A stretch of 64,000 bases of DNA from Saprospiraceae bacterium (GTDB lineage Bacteria; Bacteroidota; Bacteroidia; Chitinophagales; Saprospiraceae): contig JABAQQ010000013.1 of the NCBI GenBank assembly GCA_019187225.1, positions 186,001 to 250,000 of the forward strand, in the 5' to 3' direction. Positions within the stretch are counted from its first letter, which is position 1. The number at the start of each line of letters is the position of its first letter. Both the position numbers and the translations under genes were made by a program. Below are positions 1-10,896 of this stretch, piece after piece. Under the pieces are notes generated by a model. The model was given only the letters and a program-made list of their open reading frames with translations. It was not told the origin of the DNA and ran no database searches.

Positions 1-55
1 AATCGTCAAGTGTGATACCCGCTTTGTCTTCAGGACTTTGCGCGGCCGTTGTCAT
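1..55 (-). CDS. 5' end of a gene cut by the left window edge
   Basis: Reading leftward from an ATG at 53-55 there are 18 open codons (MTTAAQSPEDKAGITLDD) running off the window edge. A Bacteroidota-type -7 box lies 17 nt upstream of this ATG. The peptide is too short to identify. It would be the next gene downstream of the atp operon on the same strand, separated from it by the atp terminator. The call rests only on the open frame and the promoter. Confidence 0.4.
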   Translation of the reverse strand, partial: MTTAAQSPEDKAGITLDD

Positions 56-72
56 AGATGGAAATTTTTCAA

Positions 73-80
73 CAAAAGTA
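73..80 (-). promoter_or_regulatory. -7 promoter box TACTTTTG
   Basis: The minus strand reads TACTTTTG, matching the Bacteroidota -7 consensus TAnnTTTG. It lies between the atp terminator and the partial gene at the left edge. A TTG about 25 nt upstream is a little far for a -33 element. Confidence 0.4.
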
Positions 81-112
81 TGATTTTCCAATGAAAACGG
101 CTTCACAAGCCC

Positions 113-151
113 AAACAAAAACTCCCCGCCGGCCCAATGCCAGCGGGGAGT
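113..151 (-). terminator. Rho-independent terminator of the atp operon
   Basis: ACTCCCCGC (121-129) pairs perfectly with GCGGGGAGT (143-151). On the minus strand the 9-bp stem is followed by a T-rich stretch. It lies just after the atpG stop and closes the operon. Confidence 0.8.
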
Positions 152-153
152 TC

Positions 154-179
154 AATCCGAAATCCGAAATCCGAAATCA
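154..179. repeat. Heptad array (AATCCGA)3
   Basis: Three exact copies of AATCCGA plus a partial copy sit between the atp terminator and the atpG stop codon at 182-184. They belong to the GGATTGC / GGATTTC heptad family also seen near 13430, 36621, 52529 and 53510. Confidence 0.8.
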
Positions 180-181
180 AA

Positions 182-1087
182 TTATCCTTCCAGCGCCGCT
201 GCGCCGCCCACGATCTCGCCCAGTTCGGTCGTGATCGCTTCCTGGCGCGCTTTGTTGTAGTTGATGCGCAGCGTTTTGAGCAATTCCTCGGCGTTTTCGG
301 TCGCTTTATCCATGGCCGTCATCCGCGCGCCATGTTCCGACGCCTGCGTATCGAGCAGGCACTTGTGAAACTGAAGCTGGAGGATGCTCGGCACGAGTGT
401 TTCCAGCAATTGCTGTTGATCCGGCTCGAAAATGTAGTCGGCCTTTTTTTGTTTGGCGCCGCCACTTGTCACGCTGAAAGCATCTGTTTTCGGCACCGGC
501 AACCACTGCTCCGCTGTCGGGATTTGGGTGGCGGCGTTTTTGAACCGGCCGTACACCACGTCGGCGGCGTCGTATTGACCCGACGAAAATGCGTCCATGA
601 GATGCCGCGCCACCGCGCTCACGGTTTCGTATTCCGGCGTATCGTACACCGGGATGTAGTCGGTGGTAAACTTAATATCGCGATAGCGGCGACGGAAATA
701 ATCGTAACCTTTTTTGCCGATGAACAGCACCGTCAGGTTGCCGTCGCGGCGCTGCCGGCCGTATTTCTCGTTGATCAACGCCACCGCTTCCTTGCAGATG
801 TTCGTATTGAACGCGCCGCACAGGCCGCGGTTGGAAGTCATCACGACTACCAGTGCGTGTTTCACCTCACGGGCTTTGCCGAAGCTTGTGGTGCCGCCAC
901 CGTCGAGGTTGGAAAGTATGTTGGATAGCATCCGGTTGAGCCGTTCAGCATAGGGACGCATCTGCACGATGGCGCCCTGGGCTTTGCGCAATTTTGCAGC
1001 CGACACCATTTTCATGGCCTTCGTGATCTGCTGCGTATTGACAACCGACTTGATCCGTTCGCGTACTTCTTTTAAACCGCCAGCCAT
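182..1087 (-). CDS. atpG: ATP synthase F1 subunit gamma
   Basis: Central stalk subunit of F1F0 ATP synthase. It rotates inside the alpha3-beta3 hexamer and couples proton flow to ATP synthesis at the inner membrane. The 301 residues show both conserved termini: an N-terminal helix starting AGGLKEVRERIKSV and a C-terminal helix containing ITTELGEIVGGAAAL. The length is normal for Bacteroidota. It is the last gene of the operon in this window; atpD and atpC are absent, which fits the phylum, where they usually sit elsewhere. A heptad array and terminator follow directly. Confidence 0.97.
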   Translation of the reverse strand: MAGGLKEVRERIKSVVNTQQITKAMKMVSAAKLRKAQGAIVQMRPYAERLNRMLSNILSNLDGGGTTSFGKAREVKHALVVVMTSNRGLCGAFNTNICKEAVALINEKYGRQRRDGNLTVLFIGKKGYDYFRRRYRDIKFTTDYIPVYDTPEYETVSAVARHLMDAFSSGQYDAADVVYGRFKNAATQIPTAEQWLPVPKTDAFSVTSGGAKQKKADYIFEPDQQQLLETLVPSILQLQFHKCLLDTQASEHGARMTAMDKATENAEELLKTLRINYNKARQEAITTELGEIVGGAAALEG

Positions 1088-1107
1088 ATTTTAAAATTGA
1101 CTTTTGA

Positions 1108-1201
1108 TATTGAGACGTTAGACGTTGGACTTTCGACCCTTGGCCTTATTGACGACCAAATTCAATAGTCAAATGTCCAACGTCAAACAGTCCAGCGTCA
1201 A
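1108..1201. repeat. Inverted GTTGGAC-type arrays between atpA and atpG
   Basis: The left half carries GACGTTAGACGTTGGAC and the right half the complementary form (GTCCAACGTC and degenerate copies), about 25 nt apart. They can fold into an imperfect hairpin filling most of the 117-bp gap. The same heptad family forms the large arrays at 16945-17466. Confidence 0.7.
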
Positions 1202-1204
1202 ATA

Positions 1205-2794
<1,590 letters not shown>

Positions 2795-2799
2795 TATTT

Positions 2800-2891
2800 G
2801 AGTTATGAGTTGTGAGTTATGAGTTGTGAGTTATGAAGGCGCAGAGTTTTAGTTAACAGCACTTGCTTTAAGCACTTATAACTCATAACTC
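2800..2891. repeat. Inverted GAGTTAT heptad arrays between atpH and atpA
   Basis: Five exact-phase heptads (GAGTTAT / GAGTTGT alternating) lie at 2800-2834, and two complementary copies (ATAACTC) at 2878-2891. The two arms face each other across about 43 nt, so the atpH-atpA mRNA spacer can form a hairpin. The array begins 5 nt upstream of the atpA start codon. Confidence 0.8.
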
Positions 2892-2906
2892 GTCCTTTAT
2901 AGCTCC

Positions 2907-3467
2907 TTAAAATTCTCTTACGTACAGGTTTTTCGTGAATTGCGCTTTCAGTTCGTCCAGTTTATGAGCGGCCGAAGCGTCGTATCGTTTGTTGTCGAAT
3001 TCGAGCACGAAGCCGCCGATCAGTTCGGGATCTACCTTGGTTTGGATATCCAGATTCTCCCAGGTGATGCCGCTGGCGAGCAGTTTTTTCTTCAGGTCGG
3101 CCAGTACGGAATCGCTCAAAGGAGCGGCAGAGATCACCGTGACTGTTGTGATCTTTTTCAGCACTTTATATTGAGCGGCAAACTCGGCGGCAATTTCGGG
3201 CACGTATTGTTCCCGGCCTTTGTTGACCAAAAGCGTCAGGTACGACAGCGTGAGGCTATCCAGTTTGCCTTTGAAAATAACACCCAGTGCCGCATTTTTT
3301 TTGTCGGCATGGATGATGGGGCTTTTCAAAAAGAGGTACAGGTCGCGGTTTTTCACGGCGGTGCCGAGTGTGTTCATGTCGGCGGACACCTGTTCTAATT
3401 TGCCCTGCTCTATGGCAAGGTCAATCAGCGACTTGGCGTAGCGGGTGGCAATGCGGGTGACGCTCAT
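2907..3467 (-). CDS. atpH: ATP synthase F1 subunit delta (OSCP)
   Basis: Peripheral stalk subunit that links the top of F1 to the b-subunit stalk. The 186 residues have the typical profile: an N-terminal helical domain beginning ATRYAKSLIDLAIEQGKL, and a C-terminal part with VDPELIGGFVLEFDNKRYDAS, the family's best conserved block. Position between atpF and atpA is standard. Heptad arrays occupy the spacer on both sides. Confidence 0.95.
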   Translation of the reverse strand: MSVTRIATRYAKSLIDLAIEQGKLEQVSADMNTLGTAVKNRDLYLFLKSPIIHADKKNAALGVIFKGKLDSLTLSYLTLLVNKGREQYVPEIAAEFAAQYKVLKKITTVTVISAAPLSDSVLADLKKKLLASGITWENLDIQTKVDPELIGGFVLEFDNKRYDASAAHKLDELKAQFTKNLYVREF

Positions 3468-3474
3468 TTCTTAT

Positions 3475-3555
3475 GGTTATCGGTTATCGGTTATCGGTTA
3501 TCAGTTATTGGCAATAATGACCTGAATACCAATAACCAATAACCAATAACCAATA
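3475..3555. repeat. Inverted GGTTATC / ACCAATA heptad arrays between atpF and atpH
   Basis: Four perfect GGTTATC copies (3475-3502) face four perfect ACCAATA copies (3528-3555). The arms are near-complementary, giving a long hairpin that fills the gap up to the atpF stop codon at 3557. Confidence 0.85.
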
Positions 3556-3556
3556 A

Positions 3557-4069
3557 CTAATTAAGTTTAATGCTTTCTGCCAGGTTTTTGGCATACGCTT
3601 CCTGGGCGGATTTATCGGCCAGTTCCTTGCGCAGCACTTTTTCGGCAATTTCGACTGCGAGTTGGCCTGCCTGATTTTGCAGGGCGACCATAGCGGCCAG
3701 CTTCTGATTTTCAATGTCCTGGAGTGCGCTTTCTACTTTGCGCCTGTACTCCTGATCGGCAAGCGCCTTTTTCTCCGCTCTGTACTCTTCAGCGGCTTCT
3801 TTGGCTTCTTTCAACATTTGCGTCCGCTCTTCGCGGGCTTGTTGAAGGAGCTTTTCATTCTCGGCCTGCAGATTGGCCATTTCCTCGCGAACACGCTTGG
3901 CCTCGTCGAGCGAGTATTGAATGTCCGACTCGCGTTTTTTCAGGCTTTCGGCAATGGGTTTGAAAGCGAAACGGCTCATCAGGAACCAGAACAGGCCGAA
4001 AATAACGGTCGTCCAGATAAGCAACCCTGGATCGGGTTTGATGACGGAGAAATCTGCCAGAAACAACAT
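3557..4069 (-). CDS. atpF: ATP synthase F0 subunit b
   Basis: Membrane-anchored peripheral stalk subunit. I place the start at 4067-4069, giving 170 residues: one transmembrane helix (about residues 16-34, GLLIWTTVIFGLFWFLMSRF) followed by a long charged coiled coil rich in Glu, Lys, Gln and Ala. An upstream in-frame ATG at 4183 would add 38 residues, but these are translated from the GAGTTAT-type intergenic repeats and look non-coding. The protein length then agrees with the family. Confidence 0.93.
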   Translation of the reverse strand: MLFLADFSVIKPDPGLLIWTTVIFGLFWFLMSRFAFKPIAESLKKRESDIQYSLDEAKRVREEMANLQAENEKLLQQAREERTQMLKEAKEAAEEYRAEKKALADQEYRRKVESALQDIENQKLAAMVALQNQAGQLAVEIAEKVLRKELADKSAQEAYAKNLAESIKLN

Positions 4070-4077
4070 CAGAAGTG

Positions 4078-4172
4078 ATGAGTTATGAGTTATGAATGAA
4101 GTTGAGAGAGGTTTAGAGGATTTAGAAAGGTTCAGACTAAACTTTTTTAAACCCTCAAAATCCCTCTCAACC
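4078..4172. repeat. Imperfect hairpin repeat between atpE and atpF
   Basis: A short GAGTTAT array is followed by two facing arms, about 4101-4132 and 4140-4171, starting GTTGAGAGAGG and ending CCTCTCAAC. Roughly three quarters of positions pair. It is the fourth of five atp gaps holding an inverted repeat. Confidence 0.65.
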
Positions 4173-4236
4173 GGAATTTTCAAAAATCCGGGTCATTGCG
4201 TCGCCAACCGCTTCGCGCCGGCCCGGCTTGCATTTT

Positions 4237-4592
<356 letters not shown>

Positions 4593-4598
4593 TATAAA

Positions 4599-5924
4599 TC
4601 AGTGATGGTCGTGATGGGGTTCTTCCAGCGCCATCCCGAAATACGTCGCCGACAGCATGGTGAAAATGAACGCCTGGAGGAAGGCCACCAGAAGTTCGAG
4701 CGCCATCATGAACAGCGAGAGCGGAATAGCCGCCAGCACACCCGTGATAGAGCCGCCGACGCTGGTGCCCGCTTTTCCGAATATAAAGATCAGGCCGACG
4801 AAACACAGGATCACAATGTGACCGGCTGTGATGTTGGCAAAAAGACGCAACAGCAGGGTGAAGGGGCGGAGGAACAGGCCGAGTATCTCAACCGGGGTGA
4901 GGATGAGGATTTTCAACACCGGCGGAATGCCCGGCATCCAGAGCGTGTGCTCCCAAAAATGTTTGTTGCTGCTGAGCAACATGATCACAAACGTGATGAG
5001 CGCCAGCACGATCGTGACCGAAATATTGCCCGTCACGTTGGCGCTGCCCGGAAAGAAGGGGATTTGTCCGATCAGGTTAAGGCCGAGGATAAAAAAGAAC
5101 ACCGACAGGAGAAACGGCATGTATTTTTCATATTTCGGGCCGATGGCCGGTCGCGCCACGTCGTCTCTGATAAAGGTGTAAAAGGGCTCGAGGAAGTTTT
5201 GCAGACCTTTCGGCGCCTGTCCTTCGCGCCGCATGGCCGTGGTGGCTGCCACGCGGAACAGGAAGAACAACAACAACGCGGTCAGGATCATCGTGAACAC
5301 GTTGCGGGTGATGGAATAGTCGTAAAAACTCGTAATGCCGCCTCCCATGATACCGCCGTCGAGGGTGGATTTGGGGTCGAGTTCCTTGCATTCGCCGTTG
5401 ATGAGGGCGGAGTAAATGGTCTTCGTTTTGCCGTCTTTTTCGATCTCTTTGTGGGTATAACCTTCAATATTGTATTCGCCGGCAGCGAAAGCGGGGTCTT
5501 TGATGCGCATCACGTTGCCGTGTACGAGCACGTAACCTTTTTTACTGACCTCGCCGTTGCCGTGGTGGTGCGGATGAAAGGCGGAAGTGGTGGTCAGCGT
5601 CCAGCCATGTCCGGGCGCATACAGAATGCAGGGGAGGTGCAGGTAAAGGTTGCCGAAAATATGGACAGCATTCGCGTCGGCGATGTGGTGAATGGCGGTT
5701 TCGCCGGCGTTGAATTCGCCTTCTTTTACTTCATCAATCGGGTGACCGCAGTCGCCATGCGCGCCGCCGGCAGCAGCTGCCGTTTGGGCATGGTCGGTTT
5801 GGTTCGGCTGTTCGTGTTGGTCGCCAGTTTGTTGCGGATGGTGTTCGTGGTCGTGCTGCGCAAAAGCCGCGAGACTCAAACCGCTGAAAATCAAGGCAAT
5901 CCAGTATTTGCGAATGGCTGTCAT
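4599..5924 (-). CDS. atpB: ATP synthase F0 subunit a
   Basis: Stator subunit forming the proton half-channels. I choose the start at 5924 (MTAIRKYW), giving 441 residues with a signal-peptide-like N-terminus ending AAFAQ. A His/Gln/Ala-rich segment and a long periplasmic extension typical of Bacteroidota follow before the membrane domain. The essential arginine lies in LLLRLFANITAGH. The residue matching E. coli Glu219 is His here, and the one matching His245 is Glu (in ALELLVAFLQAFIF). That reciprocal swap is known from mitochondrial-type subunits. The C-terminus is also His-rich. First gene of the operon in this window. Confidence 0.95.
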   Translation of the reverse strand: MTAIRKYWIALIFSGLSLAAFAQHDHEHHPQQTGDQHEQPNQTDHAQTAAAAGGAHGDCGHPIDEVKEGEFNAGETAIHHIADANAVHIFGNLYLHLPCILYAPGHGWTLTTTSAFHPHHHGNGEVSKKGYVLVHGNVMRIKDPAFAAGEYNIEGYTHKEIEKDGKTKTIYSALINGECKELDPKSTLDGGIMGGGITSFYDYSITRNVFTMILTALLLFFLFRVAATTAMRREGQAPKGLQNFLEPFYTFIRDDVARPAIGPKYEKYMPFLLSVFFFILGLNLIGQIPFFPGSANVTGNISVTIVLALITFVIMLLSSNKHFWEHTLWMPGIPPVLKILILTPVEILGLFLRPFTLLLRLFANITAGHIVILCFVGLIFIFGKAGTSVGGSITGVLAAIPLSLFMMALELLVAFLQAFIFTMLSATYFGMALEEPHHDHH

Positions 5925-6102
5925 ATCCACTTTTGGAAAGGCTTTTTTCAAATCGGCTGCAAAAGTACGACGCGGTTTTCGTTAAAAAAAACTGGAAAAA
6001 TTATTTTTCCGAAAAAAATAGGGCGGGCGGGGTATTTAAGGGAGAGATTCGGAATTTAATTTGGAACGGCTCTTTTTCAATCCTGTCATTCCTGTCAGAA
6101 AC

Positions 6103-6129
6103 AAAAAGCCCCGGCACTTTTGCCGGGGC
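6103..6129 (-). terminator. Rho-independent terminator
   Basis: GCCCCGGCA (6108-6116) and TGCCGGGGC (6121-6129) form a perfect 9-bp stem with a 4-nt loop. On the minus strand a T5 run follows. It ends the small secreted-protein gene that stops at 6165. Confidence 0.85.
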
Positions 6130-6164
6130 CGATAACCAAATCAAACTTTCTGTGAAGTTTTTCT

Positions 6165-6470
6165 TCATTTCGGGGGATAGGGTTGAAAGGCGGATCCGGT
6201 ACGTCGCGTCGAGACGAAAGGCATCACGCCGGCGCTAAGGACATATACCGAATTCTTTCCGGAGATGGACAGACCGGAGGCCAACCAGACATATAAATAC
6301 GGATTGCCGGCAGGCGCCGGCTCACAGGCGGGTTTGGTCAGGTTTACAAGGGGGCTGATATTTTTGCCGGCGCCAATCGCTTCGGATTTATTTTGCGGGG
6401 ACAACTGCGTTTGCGCAAAAGCAGCGCACACCATGCCATATAATAGCAGGAAGGTAGAAAGCAAGCGCAT
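6165..6470 (-). CDS. Small secreted protein of unknown function
   Basis: 101 residues with a clear signal peptide (about residues 1-20, ending CAAFAQ). The mature part is Pro/Gly/Ser-rich with one Cys and no domain I recognise. It has its own downstream terminator and lies between the atp operon and an ELW-repeat cargo gene on the same strand. The signal peptide and terminator are the main reasons to accept it as real. Confidence 0.6.
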   Translation of the reverse strand: MRLLSTFLLLYGMVCAAFAQTQLSPQNKSEAIGAGKNISPLVNLTKPACEPAPAGNPYLYVWLASGLSISGKNSVYVLSAGVMPFVSTRRTGSAFQPYPPK

Positions 6471-6652
6471 GAGCAGAGGTTTCGTTTTTGTTTCACAGCC
6501 GTGTCGTTGCCCCGACCGGCTTGCAGCCCAAAAGACGCCCTAAAATTGGAAACGTTGCACAATAGTCGCCCGGCGACAGACTTTAACAGTTGAAAAGCAG
6601 AAATCTACCGTCGAAACGATGGGCAATGAGCGACAGAGGAAGCGCGAAAAGA

Positions 6653-6690
6653 CGTTCGCCCTGCATCGCATCAGCAGCACAGGGCGAACG
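6653..6690 (-). terminator. Terminator of the ELW-repeat gene
   Basis: CGTTCGCCCTG (6653-6663) pairs with CAGGGCGAACG (6680-6690), an 11-bp perfect stem with a 16-nt loop. On the minus strand it is followed by a short T-rich stretch. It lies 23 nt past the stop codon at 6714. Confidence 0.6.
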
Positions 6691-6713
6691 AATTATGTCG
6701 TTTACGAGAGATT

Positions 6714-8387
6714 TTATTTAATAATGGATACTCGGAGCGTCGATCCTGAAGTGGCTCCTTGCTGAATCAAATGGACAAAATAGGCTCCCGATGGGAGATT
6801 AGAAAAATTCAGTTGTTGCGTACCTGACTGCACTTTTTGAGAAAAGCAGGCTCGTCCTGCCACGTCGAAAGTTTCCAACCGAAAGGTCTCAGCCGCATCC
6901 GATTCGATTTGCAAAGTGAATACTCCGTCATTTGAAGTCGTCGGCCAAATGTTGGCTTTGATATTTTGCAAAGGCTCGTTCGCAGAGTTCGCAGTGAGGT
7001 CGTATTTCCAAAGTTCGCGGCCGGTTGTTTGGGTTTGAGCAAAGAAGAGCAAAGTGTTGCCGACGAGGTAATAATCGGATGGGATGGATTCTTGTGCACC
7101 GGGGGCAATATCCGAAAAAAGTTGGGTGCCGGCAGTCGTGCCATCGGTGATCCAAATCTCACGCCCTGAAGCGCCGTCGTTGGCGGTAAAGAGCATTTTA
7201 TTCTGAAAAACAGTAAAATGCACCGTGCTGAAGTGCAATCCATCTTGTGCGCCGGGGTTGATATTTTTCAACATTTGCGTCCCCGCTTCAGTGCCGTCGG
7301 TACTCCAAAGTTCGTTGCCGTTTGTGCCGTCGTTGCCGCGGAAAAATACTTTTCCATCAAGAATGCTCAAAAACCGGATGTTGCTGTTGCCCGCACCGGC
7401 GTTGATGTCTTTCAAAAGGACAGTACCCGTCTCCGTTCCATCCGTGAGCCAAAGTTCTTCTCCGGTAGCACCATCGTTGGCTACGAAAAGTAGTTTGCCA
7501 TCCAACCAAATCGAATTGGTGAGCGGCACATAGTCAGGCGCTCCGTTTCCAAAGCCGGGATTAATGTCCTTTATCAATACGGTACCAGCCGCCGTGCCGT
7601 CCGATTTCCAAAGTTCCATGCCGGTATTCCCGTTTTCGTAAGCCCAGAAATACAAATCTTCTTCACCGGCTACCAATTCATTGATATTGGCACTTCCGAA
7701 ATTAGCGGGGTTGATGTTTTTTACCGGGGTAGTGCCAGCTGCCGTGCCGTCACAAACCCAAAGTTCGTGCCCCAAACCGGCAGAATCAGCGGAAAAGTAG
7801 AGTTTATCTTTAAAGACAGTTAAACCGCGAGGATTGCTATCGAAGCTGTTCGGGTTAATGTCTTTAAGCAAGACTGTACCCGCTGTCGTGCCATCTGACA
7901 CCCATAACTCCTTTCCTGAGAGGCCTCCCATATTGAGATACAACTTGTCTTTGTATACTGCTAAAGGGATATATATAGCGGGCGCTGCGCCACTGCAATC
8001 GCCCGGACAAGCATCAATCAGCATCACAGCACCCTCTGGTCCGTCATCGGTGCGCCATACTTCCAAGCCATATTCTTCTGTTTGTCCTACTAAGTATAGC
8101 TGACCGTCATAAGAGGTGTAAAAACTGCCCGCTCCGTTCAGGGAAGGGCACTCGCAAATATCCCGCACCAGGACAGTGCCTGCTTCAGTACCGTCGGATT
8201 TCCAAAGTTCTTCCCCCGTAGTGCCGTCATCGGCGCTGAAATAAAGCGTGTTGCCAACGAGAGCGGATCTTGCCGCGCCCAGTAAAACACCTGAAGAAAG
8301 GCCCGGATTTATGTTTTTCACCAGCACTGGCTGGGCAGTAAGCATTGAAATAAAAGCGGAAAAAATGATTGTGGTTAAAAAGCGCAT
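6714..8387 (-). CDS. ELWxxDGTxxGT-repeat protein with type IX sorting domain
   Basis: Predicted cell-surface or secreted protein, 557 residues from the ATG at 8387, which gives a proper signal peptide (MRFLTTIIFSAFISMLTAQP). An in-frame start farther upstream would put non-signal sequence in front. About eight repeats of the form ELWxSDGTxxGTxxxKDINPG form a probable beta-propeller. The last 80 residues resemble a type IX secretion C-terminal domain (FRLETFDVAGRACFSQKV ... LPSGAYFVHL). Ligand unknown. Two paralogues lie at 17556 and 61589. The gene is divergent from purK. Confidence 0.85.
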   Translation of the reverse strand: MRFLTTIIFSAFISMLTAQPVLVKNINPGLSSGVLLGAARSALVGNTLYFSADDGTTGEELWKSDGTEAGTVLVRDICECPSLNGAGSFYTSYDGQLYLVGQTEEYGLEVWRTDDGPEGAVMLIDACPGDCSGAAPAIYIPLAVYKDKLYLNMGGLSGKELWVSDGTTAGTVLLKDINPNSFDSNPRGLTVFKDKLYFSADSAGLGHELWVCDGTAAGTTPVKNINPANFGSANINELVAGEEDLYFWAYENGNTGMELWKSDGTAAGTVLIKDINPGFGNGAPDYVPLTNSIWLDGKLLFVANDGATGEELWLTDGTETGTVLLKDINAGAGNSNIRFLSILDGKVFFRGNDGTNGNELWSTDGTEAGTQMLKNINPGAQDGLHFSTVHFTVFQNKMLFTANDGASGREIWITDGTTAGTQLFSDIAPGAQESIPSDYYLVGNTLLFFAQTQTTGRELWKYDLTANSANEPLQNIKANIWPTTSNDGVFTLQIESDAAETFRLETFDVAGRACFSQKVQSGTQQLNFSNLPSGAYFVHLIQQGATSGSTLRVSIIK

Positions 8388-8516
8388 AAGTTGAAGATTG
8401 CAGTATTTATAAATTGGGTTGCGCCTGGAAAAACTCCAGGCAGAACAAAGAAACCACTTTATAACTTTTATTGTCTTGGAAAGCCCGACAAAAAAATTTC
8501 CCCTCACCTTTGCCCC

Positions 8517-9674
8517 ATGTTTTCCACCACACAAAAAATCGGCATCCTCGGCGGCGGGCAATTGGGCAAGATGCTGTGCCTCGCGGCAGCCGACTGGGAC
8601 CTGAAAACCTACGTCCTCGACGCTTCACCCGATTACCCGGCAGGACAGGTCTGTACCGGCTTTACGGCGGGCGACTTCAACAAATACGACGATGTGCTGG
8701 CCTTCGGCCTCGACAAAGACATCCTGACCATTGAAATTGAGCACGTCAACACCGAAGCGCTCCGCGAACTGGAGCGCCTGGGCAAAACGGTTCACCCCGC
8801 TCCGCGCGCCCTCGACATCATCAAGGACAAGGGTCTGCAAAAAGAATTTTACCTGCAGCACGACATCCCGACGGCGCGGCACGAGTTGTTTGGAAATGAA
8901 AAACAACTGAAAAAAGCCATCGAATCGGGAAAGTGGAGCCTTCCGCTCGTGCAAAAACTGTGCACTGCGGGATATGACGGACGCGGCGTGGCCATCCTCC
9001 GCACAGCGGAAGATCTGGAGCGCAAATTGATGCCCGGCGTGTGCATCGCTGAAGAACTGGCTCCGATCCGTACTGAACTCGCCGTTGTGGCCGCGCGAAA
9101 CGCTGCCGGCGACGTATCGGTTTTCCCTCCCGTCGAAATGGATTTTCACCCCGAAGCCAATCTCGTCGAATTCCTGCTTTGCCCCGCCCGCGTGTCGCCG
9201 CTCGTAGCGGCCGAAGCCGAGGCGCTGGCTGAAAAAGTCATCCGCACTTTCGATATTTGCGGCCTGCTGGCCGTGGAAATGTTCCTGACCACCGACGGCC
9301 AGTTGCTGGTGAATGAAGTCGCCCCGCGACCGCACAACAGCGGTCACCATACCATAGACAGCGCCCCGACGAGCCAGTTTCAGCAGCATCTGCGCGCCAT
9401 TTGCAACTTCCCGCTCGGCCCCACTGTCCAACAAATGCCCGCCGTCATGATCAACTTACTCGGCGAGCCCGGCCACAAAGGCCCCGTTTATTATGAAGGT
9501 GTGGAAGCGTGCCTCGCGCTCGAGGGCGTATATATTCACCTTTACGGAAAGGCTTTAACTTCACCGTTCCGGAAAATGGGCCACGCAACCGTAACGGCAG
9601 CGACGGCAGAAGAAGCCATTCAAAAAGCGCAATTCGTAAAAAATACCCTGAAAGTCAAAGCCACCAACAACTAA
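8517..9674 (+). CDS. purK: 5-(carboxyamino)imidazole ribonucleotide synthase
   Basis: ATP-grasp enzyme of de novo purine synthesis that carboxylates AIR to N5-CAIR using ATP and bicarbonate. The start at 8517 gives 385 residues beginning just before the nucleotide-binding motif [13 protein letters not shown]. Downstream, [15 protein letters not shown] is the conserved ATP-grasp metal/substrate region. A -7 box CACCTTTG ends 4 nt before the ATG, so the message may be leaderless. The last codons and stop (TNN*) are formed by a heptad array that runs to the purE start codon; the two form an operon. Confidence 0.96.
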   Translation: MFSTTQKIGILGGGQLGKMLCLAAADWDLKTYVLDASPDYPAGQVCTGFTAGDFNKYDDVLAFGLDKDILTIEIEHVNTEALRELERLGKTVHPAPRALDIIKDKGLQKEFYLQHDIPTARHELFGNEKQLKKAIESGKWSLPLVQKLCTAGYDGRGVAILRTAEDLERKLMPGVCIAEELAPIRTELAVVAARNAAGDVSVFPPVEMDFHPEANLVEFLLCPARVSPLVAAEAEALAEKVIRTFDICGLLAVEMFLTTDGQLLVNEVAPRPHNSGHHTIDSAPTSQFQQHLRAICNFPLGPTVQQMPAVMINLLGEPGHKGPVYYEGVEACLALEGVYIHLYGKALTSPFRKMGHATVTAATAEEAIQKAQFVKNTLKVKATNN

Positions 9675-9696
9675 CAACCAAAAACTAACAACCAAC
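9663..9696. repeat. CAACAAC / TAACAAC heptad array joining purK and purE
   Basis: About five degenerate copies of a seven-base unit (ACAACTA, ACAACCA, AAAACTA, ACAACCA) fill everything from the last purK codons to the base before the purE ATG. The purK stop TAA (9672-9674) is inside the array. Confidence 0.75.
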
Positions 9697-10182
9697 ATGG
9701 TCTCCATCATCATGGGTTCCGACTCCGACCTGCCGGTCATGCAAAAGGCGGCGGACGTGCTCAGCGAGCTCGAAGTGCCTTTTGAAATGACCATCGTTTC
9801 GGCCCACCGCACGCCGGAGCGGATGTTTCAATTCGCCAAAAACGCTCACTTGCGCGGCATACGGGTCGTTATCGCCGGGGCCGGAGGCGCAGCACATTTG
9901 CCGGGCATGGTAGCGGCCATATCGCCGTTGCCGGTCATCGGTGTCCCGGTGAAATCGTCCAACTCGCTCGACGGCTGGGACAGTATCCTTTCCATTTTGC
10001 AAATGCCCGAAGGCGTGCCGGTGGCCACCGTGGCACTCAATGCCGCCCGCAACGCCGGTATTCTGGCCGCGCAAATGCTGGCGACGAGTGATTCGGCATT
10101 GTTAGAGCGCATCATCTCTTTTAAAAAGTCGCTGGAAACGAAGGTGCTGGAAAAAGCGAAATTTATGGAAGGTGGACAGTAA
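9697..10182 (+). CDS. purE: N5-carboxyaminoimidazole ribonucleotide mutase
   Basis: Class I PurE. Converts N5-CAIR made by PurK to CAIR. 161 residues with the family landmarks GSDSDLPVM near the N-terminus, SAHRTPERM with the catalytic histidine, and the loop [11 protein letters not shown]. Pairing with purK shows the two-step bacterial route is used. The start codon directly abuts a heptad array. Confidence 0.97.
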   Translation: MVSIIMGSDSDLPVMQKAADVLSELEVPFEMTIVSAHRTPERMFQFAKNAHLRGIRVVIAGAGGAAHLPGMVAAISPLPVIGVPVKSSNSLDGWDSILSILQMPEGVPVATVALNAARNAGILAAQMLATSDSALLERIISFKKSLETKVLEKAKFMEGGQ

Positions 10183-10232
10183 CTCACCTGATTCCAAAGC
10201 AACGATTTCTTTATTCAACAGCGTTTTCACTT

Positions 10233-10808
10233 ATGAAAAAACTTATTTTGCCTGTTTTTCTCCTGCTTGCCTGCGGAAACCGGATCTATGCGCAGGTGGA
10301 TGTACAAATCAACCCTGTCGGCATTCTGTTCAGCAGCATCAATGTTACCGCCGAACTCGGTGTTTCAGAGGACTTCGGCATCGAAGGCGGGCTCGATTAC
10401 GATTTTCAGAATTTTGATATCGGCGATTTTGATTACCGCAACAACGCCATTGGTTTTCGCGCTATCGGGAAATATTACTTTCGACCGGAAGATGGCATTG
10501 ACCGCTGGACCATAGGCGCTTATGCAAGGTATATTACCGGTACTGCTTCGACCAGCGGTGATGCCGGTAACGACAGGGAAGAAGTGAAAAATACCAAATT
10601 TGCTTTCGGTTTTTATACCGGCTACAAATGGGTTTCTCAGAAAAACGTCGTTTTCGAACTCGGCCTGGGTATCGGCCGGAATTTTGTGCGCACGTATGAG
10701 TACGAAGACGGTTCGGAAGTGGACACCAGCGATATCCCGCTGTTGAACATTGATTTACTGGGCCGCCTCTCCCTCGGCTATCGTTTCGGGGGAAGCAACA
10801 AGAAATAA
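10233..10808 (+). CDS. Outer-membrane beta-barrel protein
   Basis: 191 residues with a signal peptide ending near YAQ (residue 21). Alternating amphipathic strands follow and the protein ends in a strand (RLSLGYRFGGSNKK), as expected for a small porin-like barrel. Many Bacteroidota carry such proteins of unknown function. No operon partner is evident; it lies 50 nt after purE and could be cotranscribed. Confidence 0.75.
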   Translation: MKKLILPVFLLLACGNRIYAQVDVQINPVGILFSSINVTAELGVSEDFGIEGGLDYDFQNFDIGDFDYRNNAIGFRAIGKYYFRPEDGIDRWTIGAYARYITGTASTSGDAGNDREEVKNTKFAFGFYTGYKWVSQKNVVFELGLGIGRNFVRTYEYEDGSEVDTSDIPLLNIDLLGRLSLGYRFGGSNKK

Positions 10809-10896
10809 TTTTTCTGGTTTACGGGTCATCGGGTTTTATCACTACCCGGGTCTTTATTCCCGTTGACTCGTATGCCGGCGAGCCTTTTGGCGGAAA

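Noticed and set aside
4070-4183. N-terminal extension of atpF by 38 residues
   Set aside because: The extension translates intergenic repeats; the family begins at the membrane helix reached from 4069.
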